Source: Selenomonas sp. F0473 (GTDB lineage: Bacteria > Bacillota > Negativicutes > Selenomonadales > Selenomonadaceae). Taken from it: a DNA stretch of 64,000 nucleotides. Shown here piece by piece: positions 54,246 to 63,639 of this stretch (its first letter is position 1; each line of letters opens with the position of its first letter). The stretch covers positions 1,796,638 through 1,860,637 of the forward strand of contig NZ_JH992902.1 of NCBI RefSeq assembly GCF_000315545.1, read 5' to 3'. The notes beneath the pieces are model-generated. The model was given only the letters and a program-made list of their open reading frames with translations, had not been told where the DNA came from and did not search any database. The translations under genes and the position numbers were made by a program.

Positions 54246-54873
54246 AGTGCGCCTCCAATTTTTTGAATCCCCAAGTGAGCACGGCGGTCATCGCAAGGTA
54301 GAACGCCCCCGCAATGACGAGCGGCGTCATGTCGAACTCGCGCTGAACGATCGTGCGCGCAACGCGCAGGAGGTCGTTCATGGCGAGGATGTAGACCAGC
54401 GACGTGTCCTTGACGAGATTGATCGTCTCGTTGCTGACCGGCGGCAGCGTAATGCGCAGCACCTGCGGCAGAATGATCCGGCGCAGGGCGAGCGGATAAC
54501 TCATACCGAGGACGCGCGCCGCCTCGTACTGTCCGCGCGGCACCGCCTGGATGCCCGCGCGGAAGATCTCCGCGAAGTACGCCGCGTAGTTCAGCACAAA
54601 GGCCAGGAACGCGGCGGAGAGATCCGACAGCTTGATGCCGATCATCGGCAGGGCAAAGTATACGAAGAGCAGCTGGAGCATCAGCGGCGTGCCGCGCATG
54701 ACCCAGATGTAGAAGTCGATCAGTCGGCCGAGGATCCGGCTGCGCGAAAGGCGTCCCAGCGCAACGAAGAAGCCGAGCGGCAGCGAAAGCGCGAGCGTAA
54801 CGCAGAAAATCTCGAGCGTGACCGTCGATCCCTCGAGCATGAGGAGGGCGGTATCCAGTATTTTATCCATCAT
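54226..54873 (-). CDS. Polar amino-acid ABC importer, permease
   Basis: 215 residues with the HisMQ topology of five helices. [20 protein letters not shown] near residue 53 and the EAA loop [22 protein letters not shown] near 115 contact the ATPase. Two adjacent ATGs: the second (54870) has better spacing from GGGAG. A single permease gene implies a homodimer. Confidence 0.93.
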   Translation of the reverse strand: MMDKILDTALLMLEGSTVTLEIFCVTLALSLPLGFFVALGRLSRSRILGRLIDFYIWVMRGTPLMLQLLFVYFALPMIGIKLSDLSAAFLAFVLNYAAYFAEIFRAGIQAVPRGQYEAARVLGMSYPLALRRIILPQVLRITLPPVSNETINLVKDTSLVYILAMNDLLRVARTIVQREFDMTPLVIAGAFYLAMTAVLTWGFKKLEAHYGRYDR

Positions 54874-54886
54874 ATCTCCCGGCGTG

Positions 54887-54916
54887 AAAAAGGCTGCCGC
54901 AGGGAGCGCGGCAGCC
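54887..54916 (-). terminator. Intra-operon terminator after the binding-protein gene
   Basis: Minus strand GGCTGCCGC/GCGGCAGCC with a seven-base loop and five T. Such partial terminators let the binding protein exceed the membrane parts; that effect is inferred. Confidence 0.75.
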
Positions 54917-54929
54917 TCGTTCCGTGCAG

Positions 54930-55736
54930 TTACTTAACCAAATTCGTTTGGAACCACTCTTCCGAGATCTTTGCGGCCGTGCCGTCCGCCTTCATCTCGT
55001 TCATGACCTTCTGCACTTCGTCGCGCAGCGCCGTATTGTCTTTTGCAAAGGCGATGCCGAGCTCGCCCTTGGGGCCGATCGGGATGTTGCGCTCTTCGAT
55101 TTTATCGGGGTGTTTGCTCATGTAGTAGCGCCCGACAATCCGGTCGCCGACCACCGCGTCGAGACGCCCGTTCTCAAGATCCATAAAGGTCGCGACGAAA
55201 TCGGGATATTTCTTGACCTCTTTGACGTCCTTTTTATAGAAGTCAGTCGCGTCGATGTATTCCTCCGCCGTACTTGCGCTCTGCGTGCCGATCACCTTGC
55301 CGGCGAGGCTTTGCTCGTCGGTAATCGCAGTGTCGCCTTTGCGGACGAAGATGACCTGTTGGCTGTCCATGTAGGGATCGGAGAAGAGCATGTTCTCTTT
55401 GCGTTTTTCCGTGATATCGAGTCCGTTCCACAGGATTTGGACGCGGCCGCTCTTGAGCTCGGCTTCCTTGCTCGACCAGTCGATCGCCTTGAACTCAACC
55501 TCGCGCCCGAGCCGCTTTGCCGCTTCCTTCGCGAGGTCGATGTCGAAGCCGACGATCTCGTTCTTTTCGTCCTTAAAGCCCATCGGCGGGAAATTGTCGT
55601 CGAGTCCTACGACAATTTTCCCCTTGTCTCCGTCCTTCGCAGGCGCGCCGGTCTTATCCCCTCCGCCGCAGCCCGCGAGCAGAGCGGCGGACATCATGGT
55701 CACGGCGGCTCCGGTCAAGATTGTTTTCCAATTCAT
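54930..55736 (-). CDS. Amino-acid ABC importer, substrate-binding lipoprotein
   Basis: 268 residues from ATG 55736 (MNWKT, ten bases after AAAGGAG). Lipobox ALLAGCGGG, Cys near residue 21, then a Gly/Lys-rich linker. SBP_bac_3 fold: DNFPPMGFKDEKNEIVGFDIDLAKEAA split across 46-72, LSDPYMDS-like FSDPYMDSQQV near 117, and EEIDATDFY-like EYIDATDFYKK near 154. Family length 250-280. First gene of the operon, own strong promoter. A cystine or polar amino-acid ligand is possible. Confidence 0.93.
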   Translation of the reverse strand: MNWKTILTGAAVTMMSAALLAGCGGGDKTGAPAKDGDKGKIVVGLDDNFPPMGFKDEKNEIVGFDIDLAKEAAKRLGREVEFKAIDWSSKEAELKSGRVQILWNGLDITEKRKENMLFSDPYMDSQQVIFVRKGDTAITDEQSLAGKVIGTQSASTAEEYIDATDFYKKDVKEVKKYPDFVATFMDLENGRLDAVVGDRIVGRYYMSKHPDKIEERNIPIGPKGELGIAFAKDNTALRDEVQKVMNEMKADGTAAKISEEWFQTNLVK

Positions 55737-55791
55737 CTTTTCCACTCTCCTTTTGCTGTTCTTTAACAAGATAAAGTGATGACGTGTTGAT

Positions 55792-55821
55792 ATTATAAGC
55801 GAAAGGATAAAATTATGTCAA
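55792..55821 (-). promoter_or_regulatory. Promoter of the amino-acid importer
   Basis: Minus strand TTGACA (55816-55821), 18-base spacer, TATAAT (55792-55797): both hexamers perfect. Confidence 0.75.
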
Positions 55822-55924
55822 GTATTTATTTTGTACAGGCAGGTTTTTTCTAAGAAAGGTAGAAATACATTATAGATATCATATTCGTATAACATTGACC
55901 GCGTAAACCGGGGGAGGGCTTACA

Positions 55925-56980
55925 TTGCGTGCAATATCCGTGGACGATCTTGACAATGGAATGATACTTGCGCGAACGATCGTCAATGCCAAGCGCGTCG
56001 TCGTCGTGTCCGAGAACACCGAACTGACGCAGGCGCACATCACACGGCTTAAATTCCTGAAGATTCCCGTCGTTTACATCAAGGATGAGAACGAGCTGAA
56101 AGAGGCGATATCGCCGATTTTCTCGCGCAGCAATCTCTTCATCAAACAGTATGAAAACGTTGTCGGCACGGCAAAGTCCATCTTTGAACAGACGAAGAAG
56201 ACGGGGAAGGTGCCCGTTGAAGAGACGAACGATATGGTGCAGGGGGATCTCCTGCCGCTCTCGCGCCGCAGCGGAGCAATCGATTACCTCAACGAGCTGA
56301 ACCACCTCGCGAGCGACATCTACAACCACTCGCTGCGCGTGTCGATCCTTGCGGGCGTCTTTGCGAAGTGGATGCGGCTCGACCGTGAGACGGCAAAGGA
56401 TATCGTGATGGCCGGTTTCCTGCACGATGTGGGAAAGGCAAGGTTCGATCAGCGGCTGCTCGAGAAGAACATCGATACGCTTACGGGGGAGGACTACGAG
56501 CGCTACATCCAGCATACGGTCGACGGGGCGCAGATCCTCAACGGGATTGCGGGGCTCACGGAGGGCGTGCGTCTGACGGCGCTGCAGCATCATGAGCGCA
56601 TGGACGGGAGCGGGTTCCCGTTCAACGTCAAGGGAGACGATATCCATCTCTACGCGCGCATCGTTGCCGTTGCGGATCTCTACGACAATATTACGATTGA
56701 GCGCGAGGGCTATCCTCGCCGGACGCCGTTCGACGCGGTGGCGGTGATCGCCGGACAGATGTATACGAAGCTCGATCCCACGGTCTGTATGGCCGTTCTG
56801 ACGAATATTAAAAATGCGTTCCTCGGGTCGCGCGTGCTCCTCAGCAACCATCGCGAGGGGACGCTCGTCTCCTACCCGCACGGCGTCGTTCCGATGCCGA
56901 TCGTTTCAATAGGCGACGACGAGATGATCGATCTCAACGAGCAGAGGGAAATTTCGATTCTCGAATACAACCCGAAGTAA
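55925..56980 (+). CDS. HD-GYP domain protein, probable cyclic-di-GMP phosphodiesterase
   Basis: 351 residues; TTG start after GGGAGGGCTTACA. N-terminal region of about 110 residues without a named domain (RAISVDDLDNGMILARTIV), then HD-GYP: NHSLRVSILAGVF near 138, the metal motif LHDVGK near 168 and QHHERMDGSGFP near 220, where the usual GYP is GFP. Predicted to cleave cyclic-di-GMP. Convergent with the EAL-HDOD gene. Confidence 0.9.
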   Translation: MRAISVDDLDNGMILARTIVNAKRVVVVSENTELTQAHITRLKFLKIPVVYIKDENELKEAISPIFSRSNLFIKQYENVVGTAKSIFEQTKKTGKVPVEETNDMVQGDLLPLSRRSGAIDYLNELNHLASDIYNHSLRVSILAGVFAKWMRLDRETAKDIVMAGFLHDVGKARFDQRLLEKNIDTLTGEDYERYIQHTVDGAQILNGIAGLTEGVRLTALQHHERMDGSGFPFNVKGDDIHLYARIVAVADLYDNITIEREGYPRRTPFDAVAVIAGQMYTKLDPTVCMAVLTNIKNAFLGSRVLLSNHREGTLVSYPHGVVPMPIVSIGDDEMIDLNEQREISILEYNPK

Positions 56981-57000
56981 ATCAAACGGCATATGAAAAC

Positions 57001-57024
57001 GCCCGTCGGATGATTCCGACGGGC
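57001..57024. terminator. Shared terminator of the HD-GYP and EAL-HDOD genes
   Basis: GCCCGTCGGA/TCCGACGGGC, TGAT loop; T-rich after it (TTTGCGTTTCG) and AAAAC before it. Confidence 0.7.
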
Positions 57025-57040
57025 ATTTGCGTTTCGTTTT

Positions 57041-58264
57041 TTACTCTACCGACTGGATCACGTTGTACCATTGGAGCACGGCGTCGTAATTCTGTTTGAG
57101 CCGGCGCGGCGGGATGTTCTCTTCGCCGCACAATGTGATCACGCGGTCCCAGTCGCCCTGTTCGTAAGCGACGGCAAGATCGAGAACTCTGCGCAGGTCG
57201 TTTTCCTCGCCGAGCAGCGCGGCGTTGAGTTCGGGCGAGAGCGCGATCTCTTTGAGGATTTCCTCCATCGGCTGGTTCAGCAGCGCGTCGATGAGGGAGA
57301 ACATGCCGAGCAGGAAGCCGGTGTCCGGCGTAACGTTCGGACGGTTGAGATCCTCTGAGATCAGCTCGCAGAACTTCGCGCGCAGGAGCGAGATGGTGAA
57401 GAGTTCGGACGGCTTGTCCTTCGAGAATGTCTGCAGGCTGACGAGCGTCACCCAGCGGCGGATCCCTTCGAAGCCGAGCAATACGGTCGCTTGATGCAGA
57501 TTCGACACGTTGTGCGTGAGACCTATGCCGACGGAATTGATGTAGGTGAGCAGCTTATGCACGAGATTGGTATCCGACGAGATGGCGTCGGTGATGGAGG
57601 AAAAGTCGAATTCGGGGCGGTTGATCTCCTTGAGCAGACGCATCTGCGAGAGCATACTGCTGCTGAGTTTTCTTTTGCTCAGCACGGTCGGCTTGCAGAA
57701 GAAGTACCCTTGGAAAAGCACATAACCAAACGCCAGCGCCTGTCGGAACTCGTCCTCCGTCTCGATCTTTTCGGCGAGCAGACGCACGTGGGCGGGGAGA
57801 ATCTCCCGCAGTTTCCGGCGCTCTTCGGGATCCGTCGTGATGCGGAAATCCACCTTGATGATGTCCGCCATTTGGATCAGCGGCTCGTAGCCGGGCATGA
57901 GGACGAAATCGTCCAACGCGATCTTGTAGCCCGCTTCTTTCAGTTCCTTCACGGCGTTGAGGATCTCGGAGCGAGCCTGCACGGTCTCGAGAATCTCCAC
58001 CACGATGGTGTCGGCGGGCAGGAGTTTTGGCGCGCGGTCGAGCAGGTTTTTCTCCGTGAAGTTGATGAACGCTTTCTTATTCGAGACGAGCTTCTTCATA
58101 CCGAAATCCAGCATCGCGTTCACCATGACGCTCTGTGTGGCGACGTTGCCGTCCAAGCGCGGGTCGAAAGCGTTCTTTAGTCCGCTGCGAAAAAGTATTT
58201 CGTAAGCGAATACGCCTTTTTTCTTGTCCAAAATGGCCTGGCGTCCGATGAATAATTCGTCCAT
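57041..58264 (-). CDS. EAL and HDOD domain signalling protein (YuxH-like)
   Basis: 407 residues. N-terminal EAL-type domain: FIGRQAILDKKKGVFAYEILFR, with EIL in place of EAL, then INFTEKNLL near 67, VEILET near 89, IALDDFV near 114, IIKVDF near 133, AEKIETEDEF near 163 and FQGYFFCKP near 180, so the metal and base residues largely persist. The C-terminal half (from about 205) is HDOD: LHQATVLLGFEGIRRWV near 257. Phosphodiesterase activity uncertain; the YuxH family is largely uncharacterised. Confidence 0.88.
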   Translation of the reverse strand: MDELFIGRQAILDKKKGVFAYEILFRSGLKNAFDPRLDGNVATQSVMVNAMLDFGMKKLVSNKKAFINFTEKNLLDRAPKLLPADTIVVEILETVQARSEILNAVKELKEAGYKIALDDFVLMPGYEPLIQMADIIKVDFRITTDPEERRKLREILPAHVRLLAEKIETEDEFRQALAFGYVLFQGYFFCKPTVLSKRKLSSSMLSQMRLLKEINRPEFDFSSITDAISSDTNLVHKLLTYINSVGIGLTHNVSNLHQATVLLGFEGIRRWVTLVSLQTFSKDKPSELFTISLLRAKFCELISEDLNRPNVTPDTGFLLGMFSLIDALLNQPMEEILKEIALSPELNAALLGEENDLRRVLDLAVAYEQGDWDRVITLCGEENIPPRRLKQNYDAVLQWYNVIQSVE

Positions 58265-58340
58265 AAGATCGGCCTCTTTCTGTCGGTGAAAAATCCCAAA
58301 GGTTCCGTTGTGTCGTCATACGTAATTTTATGTGACGCAT

Positions 58341-58396
58341 ATTATAACATAGTTCCTGCGAAAAAGAAATGAAAAAGCGCCGCTTTATGATATAAT
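58341..58396. promoter_or_regulatory. Divergent extended -10 promoters
   Basis: Minus strand TGTTATAAT (58341-58349) faces the EAL-HDOD gene; plus strand TGATATAAT (58388-58396) faces ecfT. Neither has a good -35, as is usual with TGn-extended sites. Confidence 0.55.
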
Positions 58397-58425
58397 GAGA
58401 AAAAACAACCGGGATGTGGTAACTT

Positions 58426-59241
58426 TTGCTTCAGGATATCCAAATCGGCCGATATTTGCCGGGGGATTCCTTCCTGCACCGTATGGACGCGCGCGTGAAG
58501 ATCCTCCTGCTCGTCGGCTTTTTGCTGCTCGTTTTCTTTGTGGAAAATCCGGCGGGCGTCGCTGTGCTTTGCGCAGCGACGGCGCTCCTCATGGTGACCT
58601 CGCGGGTTCCTCTCATGCTGCAGCTGCGCTCCGTCCGTCCGATTCTGTGGATCGTCGTCTTTACGTTTCTTGTGCATCTCTTTATGACGCCGGGCACGGC
58701 GGCGTTCCGCCTCGGCGTGTTCACGGCAACGTGGGAGGGACTCGCGCGCGGCGGCTATATCGGCCTGCGTCTCATCCTGCTCATCCTGCTCAGCACGCTG
58801 CTGACGCTGACGACGAGCCCGCTGCGGCTGACGGATGGGCTTGAGGCGCTCATGTCTCCGCTGCGCCGTGTGGGCATCCCGGTACACGAGCTCTCGATGA
58901 TGATGACGATCGCGCTGCGTTTCGTACCGACGCTGCTCGAGGAGATGGACCGCATTATGAAGGCGCAGAAAGCGCGCGGGATGGATTTTGAGCAGGGAAA
59001 TATCCTGCGCCGCCTGCGCGCGGTTGTCCCCATCCTTGTGCCGCTCTTTCTCTCGGCATTCCGGCGCGCGGACGAACTTGCGCTCGCAATGGAAGCGCGC
59101 TGCTATCACGGGGGCGAGGGGCGCACGCGGATGAAGGAGATGCGCGTGGGGCGGCTCGACTATGCGGCAATCGGGATCTTTTTGGCGGGCGCGGCGTGCG
59201 TCTACCTTGCGAGCCTTGGAGGACTGCGTCTTGCGCCCTGA
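58426..59241 (+). CDS. ecfT: ECF transporter membrane component EcfT
   Basis: 271 residues, apparent TTG start (weak ribosome site GGGATGTGG). Opens LQDIQIGRYLPGDSFLHRMDARVK, the EcfT signature. Six hydrophobic helices, and the coupling Ala-Arg-Gly motif KAQKARGMDF near 184 that contacts the ATPases (a second one, ALAMEARCYHGG, near 222). It powers vitamin or metal uptake with S-components. No ecfA genes lie upstream, unlike the usual order; truA follows as usual. Confidence 0.9.
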   Translation: MLQDIQIGRYLPGDSFLHRMDARVKILLLVGFLLLVFFVENPAGVAVLCAATALLMVTSRVPLMLQLRSVRPILWIVVFTFLVHLFMTPGTAAFRLGVFTATWEGLARGGYIGLRLILLILLSTLLTLTTSPLRLTDGLEALMSPLRRVGIPVHELSMMMTIALRFVPTLLEEMDRIMKAQKARGMDFEQGNILRRLRAVVPILVPLFLSAFRRADELALAMEARCYHGGEGRTRMKEMRVGRLDYAAIGIFLAGAACVYLASLGGLRLAP

Positions 59242-60031
59242 GCATGTGGAGATGATGAAGGCGCGCGCACGGAACCTTGCTCTGCGCGTTGCCTATGACG
59301 GGACGAACTACCGCGGGTTCCAGCGGCAGTCGCCGCCCGTCGTCGCCGTACAGAACGTGCTCGAGGTGGCGCTCGCGCAGGTCTGCGGAGAGCCGGTGGA
59401 AATTGCCGCGGCGGGGCGGACGGACGCGGGCGTGCATGCCTACGGGCAGGTGGTGAATTTCTTCACCGACGGGCGGATTCCTGCCGCGCGTCTGCCGCGT
59501 GCGGTGAACGGGCTCCTGCCGCCCGACATTGCCGTCACGGAGGCATGGGAAGCGGCGCGGGATTTCAGCGCGCGCCATGCGGCGACAGGCAAGGCGTATC
59601 TCTATCGTATCGAGCGGTGCGCGGTTCCAAATCCGTTTACGCGCAGCTATGCGTGGCAGATCTTCCGGCCGCTCGATGTCGAGGCGATGCGTACGGCGCT
59701 TGCGCTCCTCGTCGGAACGCACGACTACAGCTCGTTCCGTGCGGCGGGAGGGAAACCGATGTCGCCCGTGCGGACGCTGGACGAGATCCGGTTGGAGGCG
59801 GAGGTGGACGGGCGCCTTACCTGCTATATCCACGGCAACGGATTCCTCTATCATATGGTGCGGAATATTATGAGTACGGTCGTGCATGTGGGACTTGGGG
59901 ATATTTCGACGCGGCGGTTTGCCGAGATCTTTGCCGCGCGGAACCGGAAACTGGCGAGTCCGACGGCACCGGCCTGCGGGCTGTATCTCCTTCGCGTGGA
60001 CTACGAAGGGAATCCCCGTACGGCGGAATGA
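59231..60031 (+). CDS. truA: tRNA pseudouridine synthase A
   Basis: Makes pseudouridine 38-40 in the tRNA anticodon arm. I prefer the TTG at 59231, eight bases after GGAGG and overlapping ecfT by 11 bases, giving 266 residues; the ATGs at 59252/59255 lack a well-spaced site. LRVAYDGTNYRGFQRQ near residue 18, the catalytic Asp in AAGRTDAGVHAYGQV near 60, and KAYLYRI near 121. Complete. Confidence 0.94.
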   Translation: MRPEHVEMMKARARNLALRVAYDGTNYRGFQRQSPPVVAVQNVLEVALAQVCGEPVEIAAAGRTDAGVHAYGQVVNFFTDGRIPAARLPRAVNGLLPPDIAVTEAWEAARDFSARHAATGKAYLYRIERCAVPNPFTRSYAWQIFRPLDVEAMRTALALLVGTHDYSSFRAAGGKPMSPVRTLDEIRLEAEVDGRLTCYIHGNGFLYHMVRNIMSTVVHVGLGDISTRRFAEIFAARNRKLASPTAPACGLYLLRVDYEGNPRTAE

Positions 60032-60045
60032 AAGGAGCGGAGGAC

Positions 60046-61290
60046 ATGGAGCGGCAGGCGGCAGAGCGGCTGGTGGCCGAGGCGGCGCGCGAGGTGCGCC
60101 GCGGATCGCTCGATGCGGGGGCACACGGCAGTCATGTCGTGGCGCTCGTCAACGAGATTCTCGATGCGGCGATCGCCGCGGGCGCGACGGATATTCACCT
60201 CGAACCGCAGCGCGACGGACTCCGCATCCGCCTGCGTGTCGACGGTCTGCTGCAGGAGCGCCCCGTTCCTCTGCCTGCGGAGCTCGCCCCGGTCGTCATT
60301 GCGCGGCTGAAGGTGATGGCGGGCATTGATATCGCCAAGCGCAACCGGCCGCAGGACGGACAGCTGAGGCGTGCCAGCGGCGGGCGTGCGGTCGATATGC
60401 GTGTCGCGGTGCTTCCCGTCGTCGACGGGGAGCGCATGGTCGTGCGCATTCTGGATGCCGACGCACGCTTCCTCGGCTGTGCGGAACTCGGCTTTTCATC
60501 CAAAAATCTCGCGCTGTTCGAGGGCCTGATCCGTCGCCCTACCGGATTGCTGCTCCTCTGCGGACCGATGAACTCGGGCAAGACGACGACCCTCTATGCG
60601 GCGCTTTCGGCGCTCAATGATCCGAGCTGCAATATCATGACGCTCGAGGATCCCGTGGAGCGGCGCATTGAGGGCGTCAGCCAGATTCAAGTGAATCCGG
60701 AAGCGGGGCTGACTTTTGTGGCGGGACTGCGCGCCGCGCTGCGGCAGGATGCGCAGAAGATTCTGCTCGGCGAGATCCGCGATCGCGAGACGGCGGAGAT
60801 GGCCGTGCGCATCGCGCTCACGGGGCACGCGCTTTTCTCGACGCTCCATACGGAGGACGCGGTGTCGGCCGTGTTCCGCATGGTGGAGATGGGCGTGCCG
60901 CGCTATCTCCTCGCCGCGACGCTCTCGGGCGTCATTGCACAGAGGCTGGTGCGGCGGATCTGTCCGCACTGCCGCGAAACCTATGAAGTGGCGCCCGCGT
61001 CGCATGAGGCACTTCGGTTGGGGCCGCTGTACCGAGAAGGCCTGACCCTCACGCGCGGCGGCGGGTGCGTTCATTGCCGCGGCACCGGGTACCGCGGACG
61101 CATGGCGATTCACGAAGTGCTCCCCATCTCGGGGCGCATTCGTGCGGCAATCCTTCGGGAGGAAGATAAAGAAACGCTGCGTGCGGCGGCGGAAGCAGAC
61201 GGCGTGGAGACGCTGTGGCAGGACGGCCTTGCAAAGGCGATTGCAGGCGAGACGACCTTGGATGAAGTCGGGAGGGCACTCTATGGATGA
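60046..61290 (+). CDS. GspE/PilB-type secretion or pilus ATPase
   Basis: 414 residues from ATG 60046 (AAAGGAG, eight-base spacing; ATG 60028 would add six). Walker A CGPMNSGKTTTLYA near 180 (usual GPTGSGKTTT), Asp box TLEDPVERRIEGVSQIQV near 210, Walker B KILLGEIRDRETAEMAV near 246, His box HALFSTLHTEDA near 268, and zinc site CPHC near 310 with CVHC near 345. The N-terminal MshEN/T2SSE_N domain is absent; the protein is shorter than the usual 550. Powers pilin assembly. Confidence 0.93.
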   Translation: MERQAAERLVAEAAREVRRGSLDAGAHGSHVVALVNEILDAAIAAGATDIHLEPQRDGLRIRLRVDGLLQERPVPLPAELAPVVIARLKVMAGIDIAKRNRPQDGQLRRASGGRAVDMRVAVLPVVDGERMVVRILDADARFLGCAELGFSSKNLALFEGLIRRPTGLLLLCGPMNSGKTTTLYAALSALNDPSCNIMTLEDPVERRIEGVSQIQVNPEAGLTFVAGLRAALRQDAQKILLGEIRDRETAEMAVRIALTGHALFSTLHTEDAVSAVFRMVEMGVPRYLLAATLSGVIAQRLVRRICPHCRETYEVAPASHEALRLGPLYREGLTLTRGGGCVHCRGTGYRGRMAIHEVLPISGRIRAAILREEDKETLRAAAEADGVETLWQDGLAKAIAGETTLDEVGRALYG

Positions 61291-62281
61291 GCAGGCGCTG
61301 TGGGAGGATATTCTTCGGCGCGCGATGACGGCGGAGGCATCCGATCTGCATGCCGCGGCGGATCAGCGCGTGCAGATGCGCCGCGACGGCGTGCTTTATG
61401 CCGAAGAAATGGTGCCGAGCGCGGCGTTTATGCGCGCGCTCGCGGTGCAGATGCTCTCGGAAGCGCAGAGGGCGGAGCTGGCCGCGCACCGCGACGTCGA
61501 CTTTTCATGGCGGTATGAGGGCCGGCGGTTTCGCGGCAATATATACGGCGTCCGGGATGTGCCGGCGCTTGCGCTTCGCCTTCTGCCCGCACGGATCCGA
61601 AGTGTGGAGGAGATCGGGATGCCCGCGGCGCTCCGCACCTTGTGTACCGCACGCGAAGGTCTGGCGCTTGTCTGCGGGGCGACCGGCTCGGGCAAGACGA
61701 CCACGATTGCCGCTTTGCTGCAGGCGGTCAATCAAACGCGTGCGGCGCATATTGTGACGCTTGAGGATCCGATCGAGTATATTTTTGAGCCGGCCCGCGC
61801 GTTTGTAAGCCAGCGCGCCTTGGGGCGCGATTTTATTTCGTTCCCGGCGGCCGTGCGGAGCGCCCTGCGGGAAGACCCGGATATCGTGCTCATCGGTGAG
61901 ATCCGCGACCGCGAGACGATGGAGGCTGCCCTTTCGGCCGCGTCGACGGGGGTTCTTGTCCTTGGCACGCTCCATACGCGGAGCGCGGAGCAGACGGCAA
62001 TGCGTGTGGAGAGCATGTTTCCCGCGGATGTGCGCGACGCCGTGCGGGCACAGTTTGCAGACGTCGTGACGGGGATCTTTGCCCAGCGGCTCGTACCGGG
62101 AAAGGACGGCGGCCGCGTTGCCGTGATCGAGGCGCTCTGCGCGACGCCCGCGGTGCGCAACATGATCCGCCAAGGGCATTACGGGCAGCTCGGCTCCGTG
62201 ATGATGAGCGGCGCCGCACAGGGGATGCAGACGTCCGCGATGGCCGAGGCGGCGCTGCGTGCCGCGGGGCTTATCCTATGA
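61283..62281 (+). CDS. pilT: PilT-like retraction ATPase
   Basis: 332 residues, ATG 61283 overlapping the preceding gene by eight bases after GGAGGGCACTCT. Motifs: Walker A CGATGSGKTTTIAALL near 132, Asp box TLEDPIEYIF near 160, Walker B DIVLIGEIRDRETMEAAL near 198, His box VLGTLHTRSAEQT near 226. Size and sequence fit PilT, though the C-terminal AIRNLIRE hallmark is here AVRNMIRQG near 291. Retracts type IV pili. Confidence 0.92.
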   Translation: MDEQALWEDILRRAMTAEASDLHAAADQRVQMRRDGVLYAEEMVPSAAFMRALAVQMLSEAQRAELAAHRDVDFSWRYEGRRFRGNIYGVRDVPALALRLLPARIRSVEEIGMPAALRTLCTAREGLALVCGATGSGKTTTIAALLQAVNQTRAAHIVTLEDPIEYIFEPARAFVSQRALGRDFISFPAAVRSALREDPDIVLIGEIRDRETMEAALSAASTGVLVLGTLHTRSAEQTAMRVESMFPADVRDAVRAQFADVVTGIFAQRLVPGKDGGRVAVIEALCATPAVRNMIRQGHYGQLGSVMMSGAAQGMQTSAMAEAALRAAGLIL

Positions 62282-63495
62282 AGCCCTTTTCCTATCGTGC
62301 CTGTACGTCGGACGGCCGGCGCGTTAAAGGGCGGATCGAGGCGGAGACCGCGGTTGCTGCGGCGCGCGCTCTTGCCGCCGACGGGTTGGTCGTCGTGCAA
62401 ATCGAGGAGCGGCGGCATATTTTTCCGATGAGGCGCATGCCTTTGCAGCTGCGCGGCCGCGTGGCGGAGGAGGAACGGATCGCTCTTTTTCAAGAGCTTG
62501 CCGCGCTTCTTGCCGCGGGGCTGCCTCTCCATGAGGCGTTGGGCAGGCTTGCGGACGGAACGAACGAAACGTCTGCGTTCGGCAGACTTGTCCGCGCGCT
62601 GCATGCAGAGGTGCTGCGCGGCACCGCATTGTCGCGGGCGATGGAACGGCACCCCGAGGATTTTCCGCCCAGTATTGTCGGTATGGTGCGCGCGGGCGAG
62701 GAGAGCGGAACGCTGGACGTAATCTTTGCCGAGGCGGCGGCGTTTTTGACCGAGGCGCATACGCTGCGGGAGTCTCTCAAGAGCGCGTTGGCTTATCCGA
62801 TTTTTCTCCTTGCGGCAACGGCATGTTCTATTGTGTTGATGACGATATTTGTGCTGCCTGTGTTTGCCTCGCTCCTGCGGGATCTTGGCACGGAGCCGCC
62901 GCTGCCGACGCGGATCCTGCTGACGGCCGCGGATACGGCCGCCGCGCATCCCTATCTCTTGATTTTTGCACTCTCGGCACTGCTCATGGGAGGCGTTGTC
63001 TTAGTGCGTATCCCCGCGCTGCGGTTCCGGATCGACGCCGCGCTCCTGCGTATTCCTATCCTCGGACGTTTCATTCGCTTTGCGGCCTGGGGGATGATCC
63101 TGCGGACGCTTGCCATCCTCATGCACAGCGGCATCCGCCTCGATCGCGCCGTGCATCTAGCGCGGTCCGTGGCGGGGAACCGTGTGCTCGCCCGCTCGTT
63201 GGAACGGGTGGAGCGAGGGCTCCTTCAGGGGCAGACCCTGGCGCGGGCGCTGTCTCGGGAAAATCAGCTGCCGCAGATCCTGCAGGGAATGCTTGCGGCC
63301 GGGGAGTCCGCCGGGGATCTTGAACGCCTCCTGCGTCAGGCGGCGGAGTATTGTAAACGCATGTCGCAGCAGCTCTCCGCGCGTATGGAATCATTGGCCG
63401 AGCCTGTGATGATCGTCATGATTGCGTGCGTCATCTTCTTTGGCGTTCTTTCCTTTTTGCTGCCGGTTTTTGAGGCGATGGATCAATTGATGTAG
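62278..63495 (+). CDS. Type II secretion/type IV pilus inner-membrane protein (GspF/PilC)
   Basis: 405 residues; ATG overlaps the pilT stop (ATGA). Two T2SSF domains: ALFQELAALLAAGLPLHEALGRL near 70, and ILMHSGIRLDRAVHLA near 279 with MLAAGESAGDLERLL near 338. Three membrane helices (near 170, 220 and 380). It is the platform that links the ATPases to pilin assembly. The pilin and pre-pilin peptidase genes are not in this window, perhaps further right. Confidence 0.93.
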   Translation: MKPFSYRACTSDGRRVKGRIEAETAVAAARALAADGLVVVQIEERRHIFPMRRMPLQLRGRVAEEERIALFQELAALLAAGLPLHEALGRLADGTNETSAFGRLVRALHAEVLRGTALSRAMERHPEDFPPSIVGMVRAGEESGTLDVIFAEAAAFLTEAHTLRESLKSALAYPIFLLAATACSIVLMTIFVLPVFASLLRDLGTEPPLPTRILLTAADTAAAHPYLLIFALSALLMGGVVLVRIPALRFRIDAALLRIPILGRFIRFAAWGMILRTLAILMHSGIRLDRAVHLARSVAGNRVLARSLERVERGLLQGQTLARALSRENQLPQILQGMLAAGESAGDLERLLRQAAEYCKRMSQQLSARMESLAEPVMIVMIACVIFFGVLSFLLPVFEAMDQLM

Positions 63496-63596
63496 AGGGG
63501 AACGCGCTCCGCGCCCCGCCTTATACGTCGGCGACGATTTTCAGATCAGCCGTATGGAAAATGCGGCATTGAACAGCGGGAAATAAACGCACTAAA

Positions 63597-63635
63597 AAAC
63601 CGGCAACCGCTCTCTTTCGAACAGGCTGCCGGTTT
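63597..63635 (-). terminator. Minus-strand intrinsic terminator
   Basis: AAACCGGCA (63597-63605) and TGCCGGTTT (63627-63635) form a 9-bp stem. A run of six T follows on the minus strand (plus-strand A-run 63594-63599), so it best serves a transcript coming from the right, not pilC. Confidence 0.65.
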
Positions 63636-63639
63636 ATAC

